Positions 33,691-44,300 of a DNA stretch of 64,000 nt are shown here, in pieces. A program made the position numbers and the translations under genes. The stretch is taken from the NCBI RefSeq assembly GCF_042100115.1, contig NC_091272.1, forward strand, positions 1,302,001 through 1,366,000. The letters run 5' to 3'. The notes under the pieces are model-generated. The model saw only the letters and a list, made by a program, of their open reading frames with translations, made no database searches and was not told the origin of the DNA. The stretch is from Alternaria dauci. Lineage: Eukaryota > Ascomycota > Dothideomycetes > Pleosporales > Pleosporaceae. Within the stretch, counting starts at the first letter, position 1. Every line of letters starts with the position of its first letter.

Positions 33691-36600
33691 ATGGAAGGGT
33701 AGGTGCCGCCCGCTCCAAACTCGCGCTGCCGTCATGGCGGGGGAGACATGTGGAGGATGAGGCAGGCCCGTTGCGATATGCCCCAGAGTCACGTCTAACC
33801 ACACGTCGCAGGCACAAGCGCTCCAAGTCGGCCAGCGTCAAGAATCTCCTGTCGCGCGTCACGTCCAAGACTGACGTGCCTACCCCAGACGGCAACACCA
33901 GCGACACTAGCCCGCCCAGCACTGCTGTTTCCTCAAACTCGCAGCCCTCGCAGTCCAGAACATCGCCCCCGGGACACGGTCGCAGTCTGTCCAAGAGGCA
34001 AAATCCACACCTCTCGACCACCATGTCCAACACAGGCGCCGCGCAGGAGAGCCTGAGTCCCTCGGCCTCGAGCTTCCAGCAGTCGCCAAGCTCGCCCACG
34101 GCCAAGTCGACGTCGATAGAGCAGTCCGTGAAGCTCTTTAGAGTATTCGAGTCGCTTAGGAACGGAGACACAGCAGCCATCTCGAGAGCCATAAGGGACC
34201 AGGCAGGGCCGACAGAGGGCGAAGACAGCAGATCATCGCTGCAGCTACCCAGCGCACGCACAGAGGGCACATCGATCCTGCACCTGGCCATACAATGCGC
34301 AGAGGTGCCCGTCATCGAGTTTGTGCTCTCAAACGCAACGGCAACACCAGACTCGCCCATCGACATCAATGGCCGCGACCGCGATGGCAATACACCGCTC
34401 CACCTCGCAGCCACTCTGGGCAGAACTGCAGTCGTCCGGATGCTGCTCGACCAGCCGGGCATCAACGACTCAGTCACCAATTACAACGGCCAGACGCCCT
34501 TGGATCTCGCCCGCACACCAGACATCTTCCAGCAGCTGCAGCTCTCGCGGTCCATATTCATCGACACCCACGTAAAGAAGATACAACAGATGGTAACTAC
34601 AGGAGACATGGACTCGTTGGAGAAATTACTACAAGACGCCAGGATAAAGAGCACCCTAGACGTCAATGGTGGAGAGCTGGCGACAGACCCGGTCGTGGTA
34701 GATGCAGGCGGTACACTTTTGCACGAAGCTGCCAAGAAGAAGGACGTCAAGCTGGCGCAGCTGCTATTGCTCAACGGAGCTGATCCCTTCCGCCGAGACC
34801 GAAAAGGCAAGCTTCCCCAAGACTACACCAAGGACGACCGTACGCGCGCCATCTTGAAGCGGTCACCCGCCGCGGCGGCAGCTCAGAGGGGCATCCAAGA
34901 AAAGACGATCCTCGCTGGTGGTCCTCCAGGACAAACTGCTACAGAAAGTGGCATGGGCGCCAAAGAGTCGCGCGAGATGAAGGGCTATCTTAAGAAGTGG
35001 ACAAACTACACAACCGGATACAAGTTGCGATGGTTCGTGCTAGAGGACGGCGTGCTCAGCTACTACAAGCACCAAGACGATACCGGGTCTGCATGTCGAG
35101 GTGCCATCAACATGCGGATTGCGAAACTGTACATGGACCCCCAGGATAAGCAGCGATTTGAAATCCAGGGAAAGTCCTCGGTCAAGTACCACCTGAAGGC
35201 AAACCACCAGGTCGAGGCTAAGCGATGGTACTGGGCTCTCAACAACGCGATTCAGTGGGCCAAGGACGAAGCACAAGAAGAAGAGAAGCGGGCTACCCAG
35301 GATCAGGAGATGCTAAAGCAAGCTAAAATCGAGCAGATCAAGGGCGAGGGCGACACATCTAGCGTTGGCAGCTCCAAGTTGGCGGCGAGCTCGCGGAATA
35401 TGACTGCTTCCTCCACCCTCGGTGTCCCACTACCTAGCCTCGATAACACATCCTCTCGGACTGCGGTTAGCGTTACTGAAGATCCCGGGAGTATATACGA
35501 GCCTAGCATGAATGGTAACGGCTTGGACAGAATGACCAGCCACATGGGCACCGCTACTGTAGCCGGCGACGACGAAGACGACGACGACTACGGCGACGAT
35601 ACGAGCAGCCACGAAATGAAGCCCCAAAGCAAAGACGCATTCAACATCACAGCACAGTCAGCCAAGTTGCAGCTTGACCTGTTGACATCCGTTTCAGCGG
35701 CATTACAAGCAGAGATGAGTCGATCACCCGACCTCAAAATCTCCGACCCTATGATGCTTCAAGCTTTCACGTCTTATGAGTCTGCTATCGGAAACCTGAA
35801 AGGGCTGATTGGCGATTTGCTTCGGATATCACGAGATCGTGATGCTTATTGGCAATACCGCTTGGATCGCGAGGCCAATGTCAGACGCATGTGGGAAGAA
35901 AGCATGGCCAAGGTTGCAAAAGAGCAAGAGGAACTTGAGAACAGGATCGGCGAGTCCGAGGAGAAACGGCGGAGGCAGAAGAAGGCTCTACGTGAGGCAT
36001 TGGAGGACTTTGAGACACCTGACCACAAACCGGATGCCAAGGACGAGGAAGACGATTTTGCCGATGCACCAGAAGACGCTCAGCAGCAAAAGGAGATGAC
36101 CTCGGGTGTGGGCCTTGCAGCTAAGAACCAGAAAGTTAGGAGAAAGGCTACGTTCGCCGACATTGCTGCCGACATATCAGACTCGGAATCAGAGGATGAC
36201 GAGGAATTCTTCGATGCTGTTGGTGCTGGAGAGGTCGAGGTTGTGGAAATGCCTGCAGCTGCTCCCAAAGAGACTGCACAAGTAGACGCACCAGCCTCCT
36301 CAGACGACCCATTTGAGCAAAAGCACATGGAGATCGCCACGGCTTGGGCAGGCTACGAAGATGGCCCACGGAAGAGGTTAGCCATGGACGCCGATGACAG
36401 GCCTAAGATCTCGCTTTGGGTATGTTCAGTCTCGCAGAACATCTACTAGACGCTAACAGTTTCCAGGGCATTCTCAAATCTATGATTGGCAAGGACATGA
36501 CTAAAATGACATTGCCAGTGTCGTTCAACGAGCCCACTTCGCTGCTTCAACGTGTTGCGGAGGACATGGAATACACTGATCTCCTTGATACCGCTGCCGA

Positions 36601-37682
36601 ACGCGACGACCCTACCGAGCGAATCCTTTACGTTGGTGCCTTTGCTGCGTCAGAGTATGCTTCCACCATTGGTCGTGTCGCGAAGCCTTTCAACCCTCTT
36701 CTCGCTGAGACATATGAGTATGCCAGGCCAGACAAGGGCTACCGTTTCTTCATAGAGCAGGTCAGCCACCACCCACCGATCGGTGCCGCTTATGCGGAAT
36801 CCAAGAAGTGGGATTACTATGTAAGTATCAGGTGTCTATTGTCATGTCACACTTTCTAATGACGTTTAGGGTGAATCTGCAGTAAAGTCCAAATTCTACG
36901 GCAAATCCTTCGACATCAACCCGCTCGGAACTTGGTTCCTCCGTCTTCGCCCGACTGTTAATGGTGGGAAAGAAGAGCTCTACACCTGGAAGAAGGTTAC
37001 CTCCTCTGTTATTGGTATTATAACTGGTAACCCGGTTGTCGATAACTACGGTACCATGGAGATCACAAATCATACGACCGGAGAGAAGTGTCTTATTGAG
37101 TTCAAGCCTCGTGGTTGGAAGGCTTCCTCCGCCTACCAAGTCGTCGGGAAAGTCTTTGATGCGCAGAACCGTGTCCGTTGGAGCATTGGTGGTCGATGGA
37201 ACGACAAGATCTACGCGCGCTTCACACCAGGCTTCGAGGATGTGGATGTTGAGAAGAGCGGAAAGAGTACAAAGCACGACGACAACAAGGCCTTCCTCGT
37301 CTGGCAAGCTCATGAGCGCCCAACAGGCATACCTTTCAACCTTACTCCTTTCGTCGTAACCCTCAACGCCATCCCCGACAAGCTTCGTCCTGTTGTTGCA
37401 CCAACAGACACGCGTCTCCGGCCCGACCAACGCGCCATGGAAGATGGCGAGTACGACTTTGCGGCTACAGAGAAGAACAGGGTAGAAGAAAAGCAGCGAG
37501 CGACGCGCAGACAGCGAGAAGCTGAAGGCAAAGAATTCGTACCCAGGTGGTTCAGCAAGGGCAGGTGTGAGACGACGGGCGAGGAGTACTGGGTCTTCAA
37601 CCATGAGTACTGGAAAGTGAGGGACCGTGTTGCCAAGGGAGAGACCACGTGGGCAGAGGCAGGCACGGAAGACATTTTCTAG
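33691..37682 (+). CDS. OSH1: oxysterol-binding protein of the long Osh1/Swh1 type
   Basis: Four exons are proposed: 33691-33698 (8 coding nt), 33812-36419, 36467-36820 and 36870-37682, giving 1260 residues. The short first exon (ATGGAAGG) is preferred because it joins in phase to [19 protein letters not shown], while the alternative long N-terminus from 33579 is low-complexity leader. Domains in order: ankyrin repeats at about residues 200-370 ([47 protein letters not shown]), a PH domain from about 392 ([27 protein letters not shown]), a FFAT-like motif near 800 (EFFDAVG) and the oxysterol-binding domain with EQVSHHPP near 970. Such proteins move sterols or phosphoinositides at ER-Golgi or nucleus-vacuole contacts. 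Confidence 0.94.
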
Positions 37683-37825
37683 AGCTTATTCGTGATTAGA
37701 TGAGGCCTGTTGGTAGGATAGTTGGTGATGGTTAATGTACATGATTTGACATTTTCTGTAGGCTTGACTTCTGCAGGAAATTCATCCTTTACCTGGCTCC
37801 CCATATTCTCTTTACAACCCCTTTT

Positions 37826-40800
37826 TCATACCTCCAACTCAATGTAGAGCCTGAGTTCCTTCTCCTCCATAACCCGATATAGCTTTATTTTCTCCTCGCT
37901 CCCAAAAACATCTCTCGCATCCGTAAATGCAAACATGATGTACTCTTTACACCACGGCAAGTTTCTCAACCCAGAATAAAACGTGTCCTTGACCCGTTGC
38001 TCCGCCTCCTCGACCCTCACTTCCCATTTACTCTTCTTACCATCTCGACGCGGTTTCTTATTCACATGCTGCCGTGTCTGCTCACTACGCAAACACTGTA
38101 ATTCAAAGCCCGCATACGCTTTCCAGAGCGCAGGACAGCGAGACCCTGTCGCCGAGTCCGTAGCGCGTTTATACAACGCACGTATAGAATGGGTCGTTGA
38201 GCCCGCGCGCTCACCCTTCAACGTCTCGTAATGTATCGCGAATGCCCAGCCCGGTATACTCCGTTCATCTGGGTCAAGAGCGCTTTGCTCCATGACGCGG
38301 CGAACGCGGTCGTCGATTGCGAATCGAGTTTCGTTTGCGGCGTATACAGAGAGTAGGATTGTGTTTGCGGGGAAGACGTCGAGGACGGATTCGAGATTGC
38401 CGCGGATGAGGGAGGGTTTGACGATGGGGGCTTGCGTGGCGTGGTAGGCGAGGAAGTGGGCGAGGGATTGGGCGCGTAGTTCTTCGAAGGCGGAGGTGTC
38501 GAGGCGGTGCGAGGCGAACCATTCTCTGAGGCGGGCGTAGGGGTACAGACTGGGGTTGGTGTTGCGGACGGTGTCACCGATGAGGACGTGGAGGCATGTG
38601 CATATGATTGCTGTTGGGTAGTCGTGATTTAGGAGTGCGTGTTCTGTGACTTGTGTGATTTTCTCATATGCGGGTTGGCCCCAAGGAGACGAGTTTCTGT
38701 ACTCTGCGTCGGGGAGTTTTCCGTTTGGTGAGACGAGTCGCCAGTAGGCTTCTTCGTGGTCTCCTCGCCGGAGCGCTTCCCATACCCAGTTGCTGAAGAG
38801 CTCTGTGCTCCATGGGGCTGAGAGCAGGTCGTCTCCCTTTTGCATGGAGAGAGCCATGCTGAACACTTGGTCTGCCTTGGCGGAGTTGCCCAAGCGCGAT
38901 TCAGCTAATCCGTACGCGTTGTACAGACGCAGACTTGACGGCCGCGCTTTGAGTAACCGCTTCGCTGTCTTAAATGCTTCCGACGGAAAGTGTTTCGATT
39001 CGAAGGCAAGGAGATATTCTCCTATGATGTCCTCGCTCGAAGGGTCCGAGGAGAGGAGCTTGAGCAAACGTCTTATGAAGTCTGCATCAAGTCTGATTCC
39101 GTCGAGCGAAAAGTGCTGCTCGAACAAGAGTTCGGTGGTCATTTGGAAGCTCTTTGCTGGATAGTTCGAGAAGCGTTTGATGACTTTGGTGAAATCGGTA
39201 GATTCATCAGTGTCTAGAATAGCAGAGTGCCAATGGCGCTGTAAGAATGGATCAGACCACCAAGCTCGTTGTTGTGGAATACGGTGTGCTAGCGGTGGTA
39301 GCGCGCAGAAATACAAGAAAGCCTCGATGATCAATGTTGCTGGAGTCTCGGGCGCGACAATGGCCAAGTACGGTTCGATATCCGAGAAGAAGATTGTGTG
39401 GAAGGCGTCATCTTCTGCTACATCGTCTGTCGCCCGGCCAGGGTATCGTAACACCGACGTAGCCTCGCATTCACGCTTTCGGAAATCCTCGAAATCAGAG
39501 TCTGATGTTTCTCGTTCCTGCAACGACGAAGGCCCTGGAGGCGGCGCGTCGTCTGTACTGCTATGCCTCCAACTCTTTGCTCCAATCTCGCCGATACGGG
39601 GCGCTTCGCTTTCCCAGAACTCTTCAAAGGCGTGGATATCGGCGCCTGATTCTGGGTGCAACAAGTGATGCTCCAGTAAAGCTTGCCAAATTGCAAGACC
39701 AAGCTCCTGGTAACCCGCATCATGGGCCATGGCCGTTATACGCAGCAATAGATGCAGGCTCTGCTCTGGGGAAACTTCGGCCTTGTTCGCACGAAGAGAC
39801 TCTACACATTTGAAGAAAGTAGCGCGACATTCCTCATATTTGAAGCTGGTGAATCGTGACTGTACAAAGTCAAGATACATCATCCACAGATCCACGCTCT
39901 GCGGATGTTTCTCAAGTACGTTCTTCCATTTGCTGGCCAGTTTGGCGCCATCCCAGGCTCTCTCCGCCTCTTTCAAAAGACCCTGGTATAACTTCAGACG
40001 GCTGTTCTTGACCGGGCCAATCTTCTTCAAAGCCTCCTCGTAGGTAGAGATGCGTACGTCTGCAAGGTGTGCCTTGTCGGATGCAGTCAACTCGGCAGAT
40101 GGCCGCTCGAGCTTCAGCATGGCCTCTTGGTGTTTAATCAGTGCCAGCCAGCCCTGCACGTCTTCAGGGTGTTCTTTCGTCCGGCGTGCAAGCTGGGAGT
40201 TTGTTCGGATGACTTCGGTGTCAATCGCAAGTTCAGGGTCAGACTCATACTGCGTGTCAGGGTCTACAGGCTCGCTTGATTTGGGCTCATCGATACGCCG
40301 GTAGTCTGGCTCCATTTCAACTCGGTCTTCCTCATCTTCGCTTTCGTCGCGTTTCCTCTTTGCGCGTGAAGACAACAAGACAAAGTCTTGGTCGAGACCT
40401 GTATCGTCTTGTCCAGCCTTCACCAGTCGCAGAGCGCGCCCACGCGACTTGTTTGCACGCTTGTCTGTCAGTAGTCGCTCTTGTCGTCTGCGTGTTGCTG
40501 GTGTCACAACAATCTTCTTGTCCGTGGACTCGGCTCTATCGATCTTCTGGTCTGCGGAAAGCCCTAGGATGAAGCCATGACCAAATCGACGGTAAGGTGG
40601 GATATCCCAACGATTCATTGTCCCATAACGCAAAGCGTCGGGATCGCCTCGTCGGTCGCTGAAGTAGGGCCTGTCTTTGTTTGACTGTTGCTCACGTGTA
40701 CTTCTGTCCGGCGGAGGAGATATCCTCCTGCCTGGAGTTTTCTCTTTTGATGATTTTCCGACTTTCTCATGTTGTTGATGTTCCTTGGGCAGCTCTGAGG

Positions 40801-40852
40801 CTACCTTTGGCTTTGACCGAAAGGGCGTAAATTCTGTACTGTTGGACCACAT
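37826..40852 (-). CDS. NRDE2: NRDE2-family nuclear RNA-processing protein
   Basis: A single exon of 1008 residues from the ATG at 40852-40850 to a TGA at 37828-37826. The N-terminus is low-complexity and charged, followed by MNRWDIPPYRRFGHGFILGL, the short conserved box characteristic of NRDE2 proteins. The middle (WLALIKHQEAMLKLE..., GPVKNSRLKLYQGLLKEAERAWDGAKLASKWKNVLEKHPQSVDLWMMYLDFVQ) is the HAT/TPR-like helical repeat region of the NRDE-2 Pfam family. NRDE2 proteins (Nrl1 in fission yeast) act with the Mtr4 helicase in nuclear RNA surveillance, splicing of cryptic introns and, in worms, nuclear RNAi. A GTG 18 bases upstream is not used as start. The gene is divergent from UTP10. Confidence 0.92.
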   Translation of the reverse strand: MWSNSTEFTPFRSKPKVASELPKEHQQHEKVGKSSKEKTPGRRISPPPDRSTREQQSNKDRPYFSDRRGDPDALRYGTMNRWDIPPYRRFGHGFILGLSADQKIDRAESTDKKIVVTPATRRRQERLLTDKRANKSRGRALRLVKAGQDDTGLDQDFVLLSSRAKRKRDESEDEEDRVEMEPDYRRIDEPKSSEPVDPDTQYESDPELAIDTEVIRTNSQLARRTKEHPEDVQGWLALIKHQEAMLKLERPSAELTASDKAHLADVRISTYEEALKKIGPVKNSRLKLYQGLLKEAERAWDGAKLASKWKNVLEKHPQSVDLWMMYLDFVQSRFTSFKYEECRATFFKCVESLRANKAEVSPEQSLHLLLRITAMAHDAGYQELGLAIWQALLEHHLLHPESGADIHAFEEFWESEAPRIGEIGAKSWRHSSTDDAPPPGPSSLQERETSDSDFEDFRKRECEATSVLRYPGRATDDVAEDDAFHTIFFSDIEPYLAIVAPETPATLIIEAFLYFCALPPLAHRIPQQRAWWSDPFLQRHWHSAILDTDESTDFTKVIKRFSNYPAKSFQMTTELLFEQHFSLDGIRLDADFIRRLLKLLSSDPSSEDIIGEYLLAFESKHFPSEAFKTAKRLLKARPSSLRLYNAYGLAESRLGNSAKADQVFSMALSMQKGDDLLSAPWSTELFSNWVWEALRRGDHEEAYWRLVSPNGKLPDAEYRNSSPWGQPAYEKITQVTEHALLNHDYPTAIICTCLHVLIGDTVRNTNPSLYPYARLREWFASHRLDTSAFEELRAQSLAHFLAYHATQAPIVKPSLIRGNLESVLDVFPANTILLSVYAANETRFAIDDRVRRVMEQSALDPDERSIPGWAFAIHYETLKGERAGSTTHSIRALYKRATDSATGSRCPALWKAYAGFELQCLRSEQTRQHVNKKPRRDGKKSKWEVRVEEAEQRVKDTFYSGLRNLPWCKEYIMFAFTDARDVFGSEEKIKLYRVMEEKELRLYIELEV

Positions 40853-41181
40853 GACGATAGACACGGTCACAGCGACCTCAATATCGTGAATGGGGAATCA
40901 GACTAGTGTCATACAGCTGTCGCTTTCTGACAGAGTGACAGGTTTGATGCGCTTTGGTCATGAGCCGGGAAAGCTGCTGCGGTGAATGGGGCTCCGCATA
41001 GCCGCTAGACCGGGATTCGCAGATCTATGCATTCAGAGTGAATGCGAAGGGAGACAGATCAGATGGGGGATGATTGGAGACGGAGACGTAAGGCGCGTTG
41101 CACGTGTCTCGGGGGTCCGGCAGCATGTGTGGCTCGAGCGGCCCGCCGTAAAACCTCATTAGCGTGAAATCTTGGCTTCCC

Positions 41182-41190
41182 GAAATTTTG
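41182..41190 (+). promoter_or_regulatory. RRPE-like element upstream of UTP10
   Basis: GAAATTTTG resembles the ribosomal RNA processing element (consensus close to TGAAAATTTT) and lies about 74 bases before the PAC box, as in many ribosome-biogenesis promoters. The match is imperfect. Confidence 0.35.
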
Positions 41191-41263
41191 TATGCGCATC
41201 ACGCTTCGAGCTTTCCCAACCATCCGCCACGACAAAATCCACGCTGTATCGCTGCGTCTGATG

Positions 41264-41272
41264 GCTCATCGC
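41264..41272 (-). promoter_or_regulatory. PAC box (GCGATGAGC on the minus strand)
   Basis: The plus strand reads GCTCATCGC, the exact reverse complement of the PAC core GCGATGAGC known from ribosome-biogenesis promoters. It ends 51 bases before the ATG of UTP10, a biogenesis factor, which fits its established placement. Function here is inferred. Confidence 0.55.
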
Positions 41273-41323
41273 AGTACCCGAAACACATCATAGAGCCTGT
41301 TACGAGAGCGAAAACACGCAAAA

Positions 41324-44300
41324 ATGGCGACGGCGCTACAGAAACAGCTCGCATCCATTGCGGCTTCGAGCACCCATCAGCTCGACCTGCGCGCGCAAAA
41401 GTCGGCGCATGGCAAATCGCTGCTATTCGATTCCAAAATCGCCGCATCACAGTCCTTCGAGACCGTCTACCTCATCTGTTACGACGGCTACAAGGACCTC
41501 TGCGCATTGGACCCAAGGTTTCTGCGCTTCTCCACGAATCTGTTCAGTGAACAGAGCAAGTCGGAAGATCGCACGCAGATGAACAAGGAGGAAAACGCCA
41601 AGTTGAACACAGTACTAGAGGCATTCATCACGCTGGTCGGGCCAAGGCTACTGTTGAAGCCGGCAGAGAAGGCGCTCGAGTGGCTGGTGAGGAGATTCCG
41701 GTGAGTTGATGCACCTCGAGGCCTATGATGGCCTTCCAGACGATTGAGGCTGACAAGAAGCCAGCATCCACGAGTACAACACCGAGACCCTCGTCTTTAC
41801 GTATCTGCCCTACCACAACACACCGCAGTTCCTTGCGCTGCTCTCCATACTGCCCGCTCAGCCACCGCACGCCATCCGCTTCCTCTTCCCCTACATCCAG
41901 GCGCCAACGAACGTACCCCAGCGAACCATCGCATACACTGCCATCAATACTCCGCAGTTCTTCAAGGCCTACCAATCATATGTGACCAAGGTGGTAGAGG
42001 CGGGCCACCAGGCCTCGCATATGCTGTCCTTTTGGTCAGGAACGACCGTCGAGGCTATATACGGCATAGTGAGCAACGCAAGCTCGGGCACAAAGGACAT
42101 CCAGGACCAGGGAACCGAGAGATTGGTCTTGGAATTGCTCCCCGTCCTCAACAGTTGCATGCGAGCAAAGCACGGAGCTGACACGGTCCTGGCCTGCTAC
42201 GCTATCGTCATCATGATGGTTAACCAGGCCAAGGTCGGAGACAAGATCTTGGATGGCCTGATGGACGCTGTCATTGCAGCTCATGACGAAACATCCCTCC
42301 AGTCATGCCTCGCATGCCTGGCCATCATCGCCATGGAGCGCACCAAGGCGCAAATCCCAGTTAAAGTATCAAGAAAACTGCTCAAGGTCCCTCAGCTAGT
42401 GCAGAAGTTGACGGCGCTGTCACATCAATGTCACGTCGAACGACTCGTCCTGGGCTGCGCTCTCGGTGCGCTCAGTGATAGCTCCGACGAGAACCGTGAG
42501 ATTTTCAGCGAGTTGATCGCATCTGGCCTACTCACCACGTCGCGCATCCAAATGGTGTTGTCGGCACTGGTAAAACTCCTTCGTGATAGTGCACCGGGCT
42601 CCCAAGAGCACGGGGAGCTACTCCAGCTCGCTACTAACATGACTGAATCGAAGGAGTTACAGAACATAATGCAAGAAGTGGCGAAGCAGGACAATGTCGA
42701 CCTGGAATCGTTGGGACTCACCATTAGCCAAACATTCGATATCACAGACATTCCGGACGAGGATTCGGACGAAGAGATGCTGGATGCCGATGAGGATACA
42801 GCCGAGAAGCCCCTCGTGCAGCTGCCGGAGATCGCCAGCAAGAGCTTTTTCGATGCTGGATCAGAACGCGATTTCGTACAAGCCGCCGATGTGTTCGAGC
42901 AGGCTGTGGTCACAAAGCAGACCCGGCACTTCCTCGCTTCAGAAGCGTTGCAGCAAGAGTCCGCACTCAAGCAACCAATCTACCTCTCGTTCCTTGCTCG
43001 TGTGTGGAGTAGCATTCGACCGGTCGCTGTCCGCGTTGCCGCACTTCGTGCAGCCGCGTCATCATTGGAAAAGATTGAAGCTGCTCATGTCCTACAGCAT
43101 ATCGTGCCGTACCTTGTTCATGCTCTCGCTGATCCATCCCCGCTTATCCGACGTTCAGCAGCTGCATGTGTCGGATCCCTAGCACGAAAGGCTTCCGCGA
43201 AGTCGAAGGCGCAAACCTGGGGAAAATCCGACCTTTACGGGAAAGAATCAAAGACTCTCGCCGAGCTCAAGCCTGAAGACTTCATGGTTTTCATCTCGTC
43301 GATGCTGCAACCGATTCTCGAAGAATGCGTCATGGACTCGAAATTCATCATACCTGCGCTTCGCGATGTTTTGGAAGGCACACAGTTGAAGAATCACGCG
43401 AAAAACACAATCAAGATGCAGACCAGGACTTCGGTTTTGGGGTTCTTGGCAAGCCATGCCAGTCTTACGCCCCTGTTGAGGGTGCGACTTAGCCTTCTAC
43501 CAATCGCGAATATACGTGGCAAAGTTTCTGACACAGTCCGCAATAACACCATTATTCCCTTGCTCACTGCATGGTCTAGTCTCCCAACTGCAACCGTGGC
43601 CGCTAGCTGTAACGGCGAAGGCCTCTCGCTTGATGAGGTGGAGCAGGCTCACATTGCTGCGACAATGCCTAGAGAGGCAAAGAGCGCTCAGCTGCTGCAA
43701 GACATCATCTCTGGTACCCTTAACAAAGACCGCGAAACTCTAGTTGTTGCGGCCTTCGAGCGCATCCATACCTCGTGGTCGTCCTTCAGATCTGAAGCAC
43801 GACACGCATTGGCCCAATGCATGCTCGGCCTCTCTACTAGTGAAAGCGACACTTCTTTCGATAAACTCCGCAGAGAGCAGTCCATTGAGATACTGCGCAG
43901 CGTCGACCTTGACTCCGCTATTCTCGTCTCCTTCTTGGAAAGCATCCCATCCCCCACAGCCATGCCTGGAGGGCCGTCTGCGAAGAGAAGACGAACAAGC
44001 CGAAGTGAGATGGCCCGCGTGGAGCTTTCGTCTCAAGACGACGTTCAGCGACTGCTCCGAAAGCTCACACTGGTTCTTGAGCTAGTTGAGGGATCCAATC
44101 CTGGACAACACCCAACACTGTTCAAACACCTCTTCGGTATCTTCGCGGAGCTACAGCCACTCAAGCAACAATCTGGATCCGAGTTGGTGTACCTGCAGAG
44201 CATCATCCTGGGCGCACTCAGCCCTATCGTAAACACTTTGAAGGAACAGACAGACACCACGGACTACCAATCGGCGGTACGAGCAGATCTACTCATTGAC

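Larger units (their letters stand above)
40853..41323. promoter_or_regulatory. divergent promoter region of NRDE2 and UTP10
   Basis: The two start codons are 471 bases apart. Within the region, nearer UTP10, a PAC-type box and an RRPE-like A/T-rich box are present and are listed separately. Confidence 0.6.

Noticed and set aside
41264..41277. Twelve bases CATCGCAGTACC before UTP10 also present at the end of both dispersed repeat copies
   Set aside because: The match does not extend on either side, and it overlaps the PAC box, so chance or unrelated constraint is more likely than a third repeat copy.
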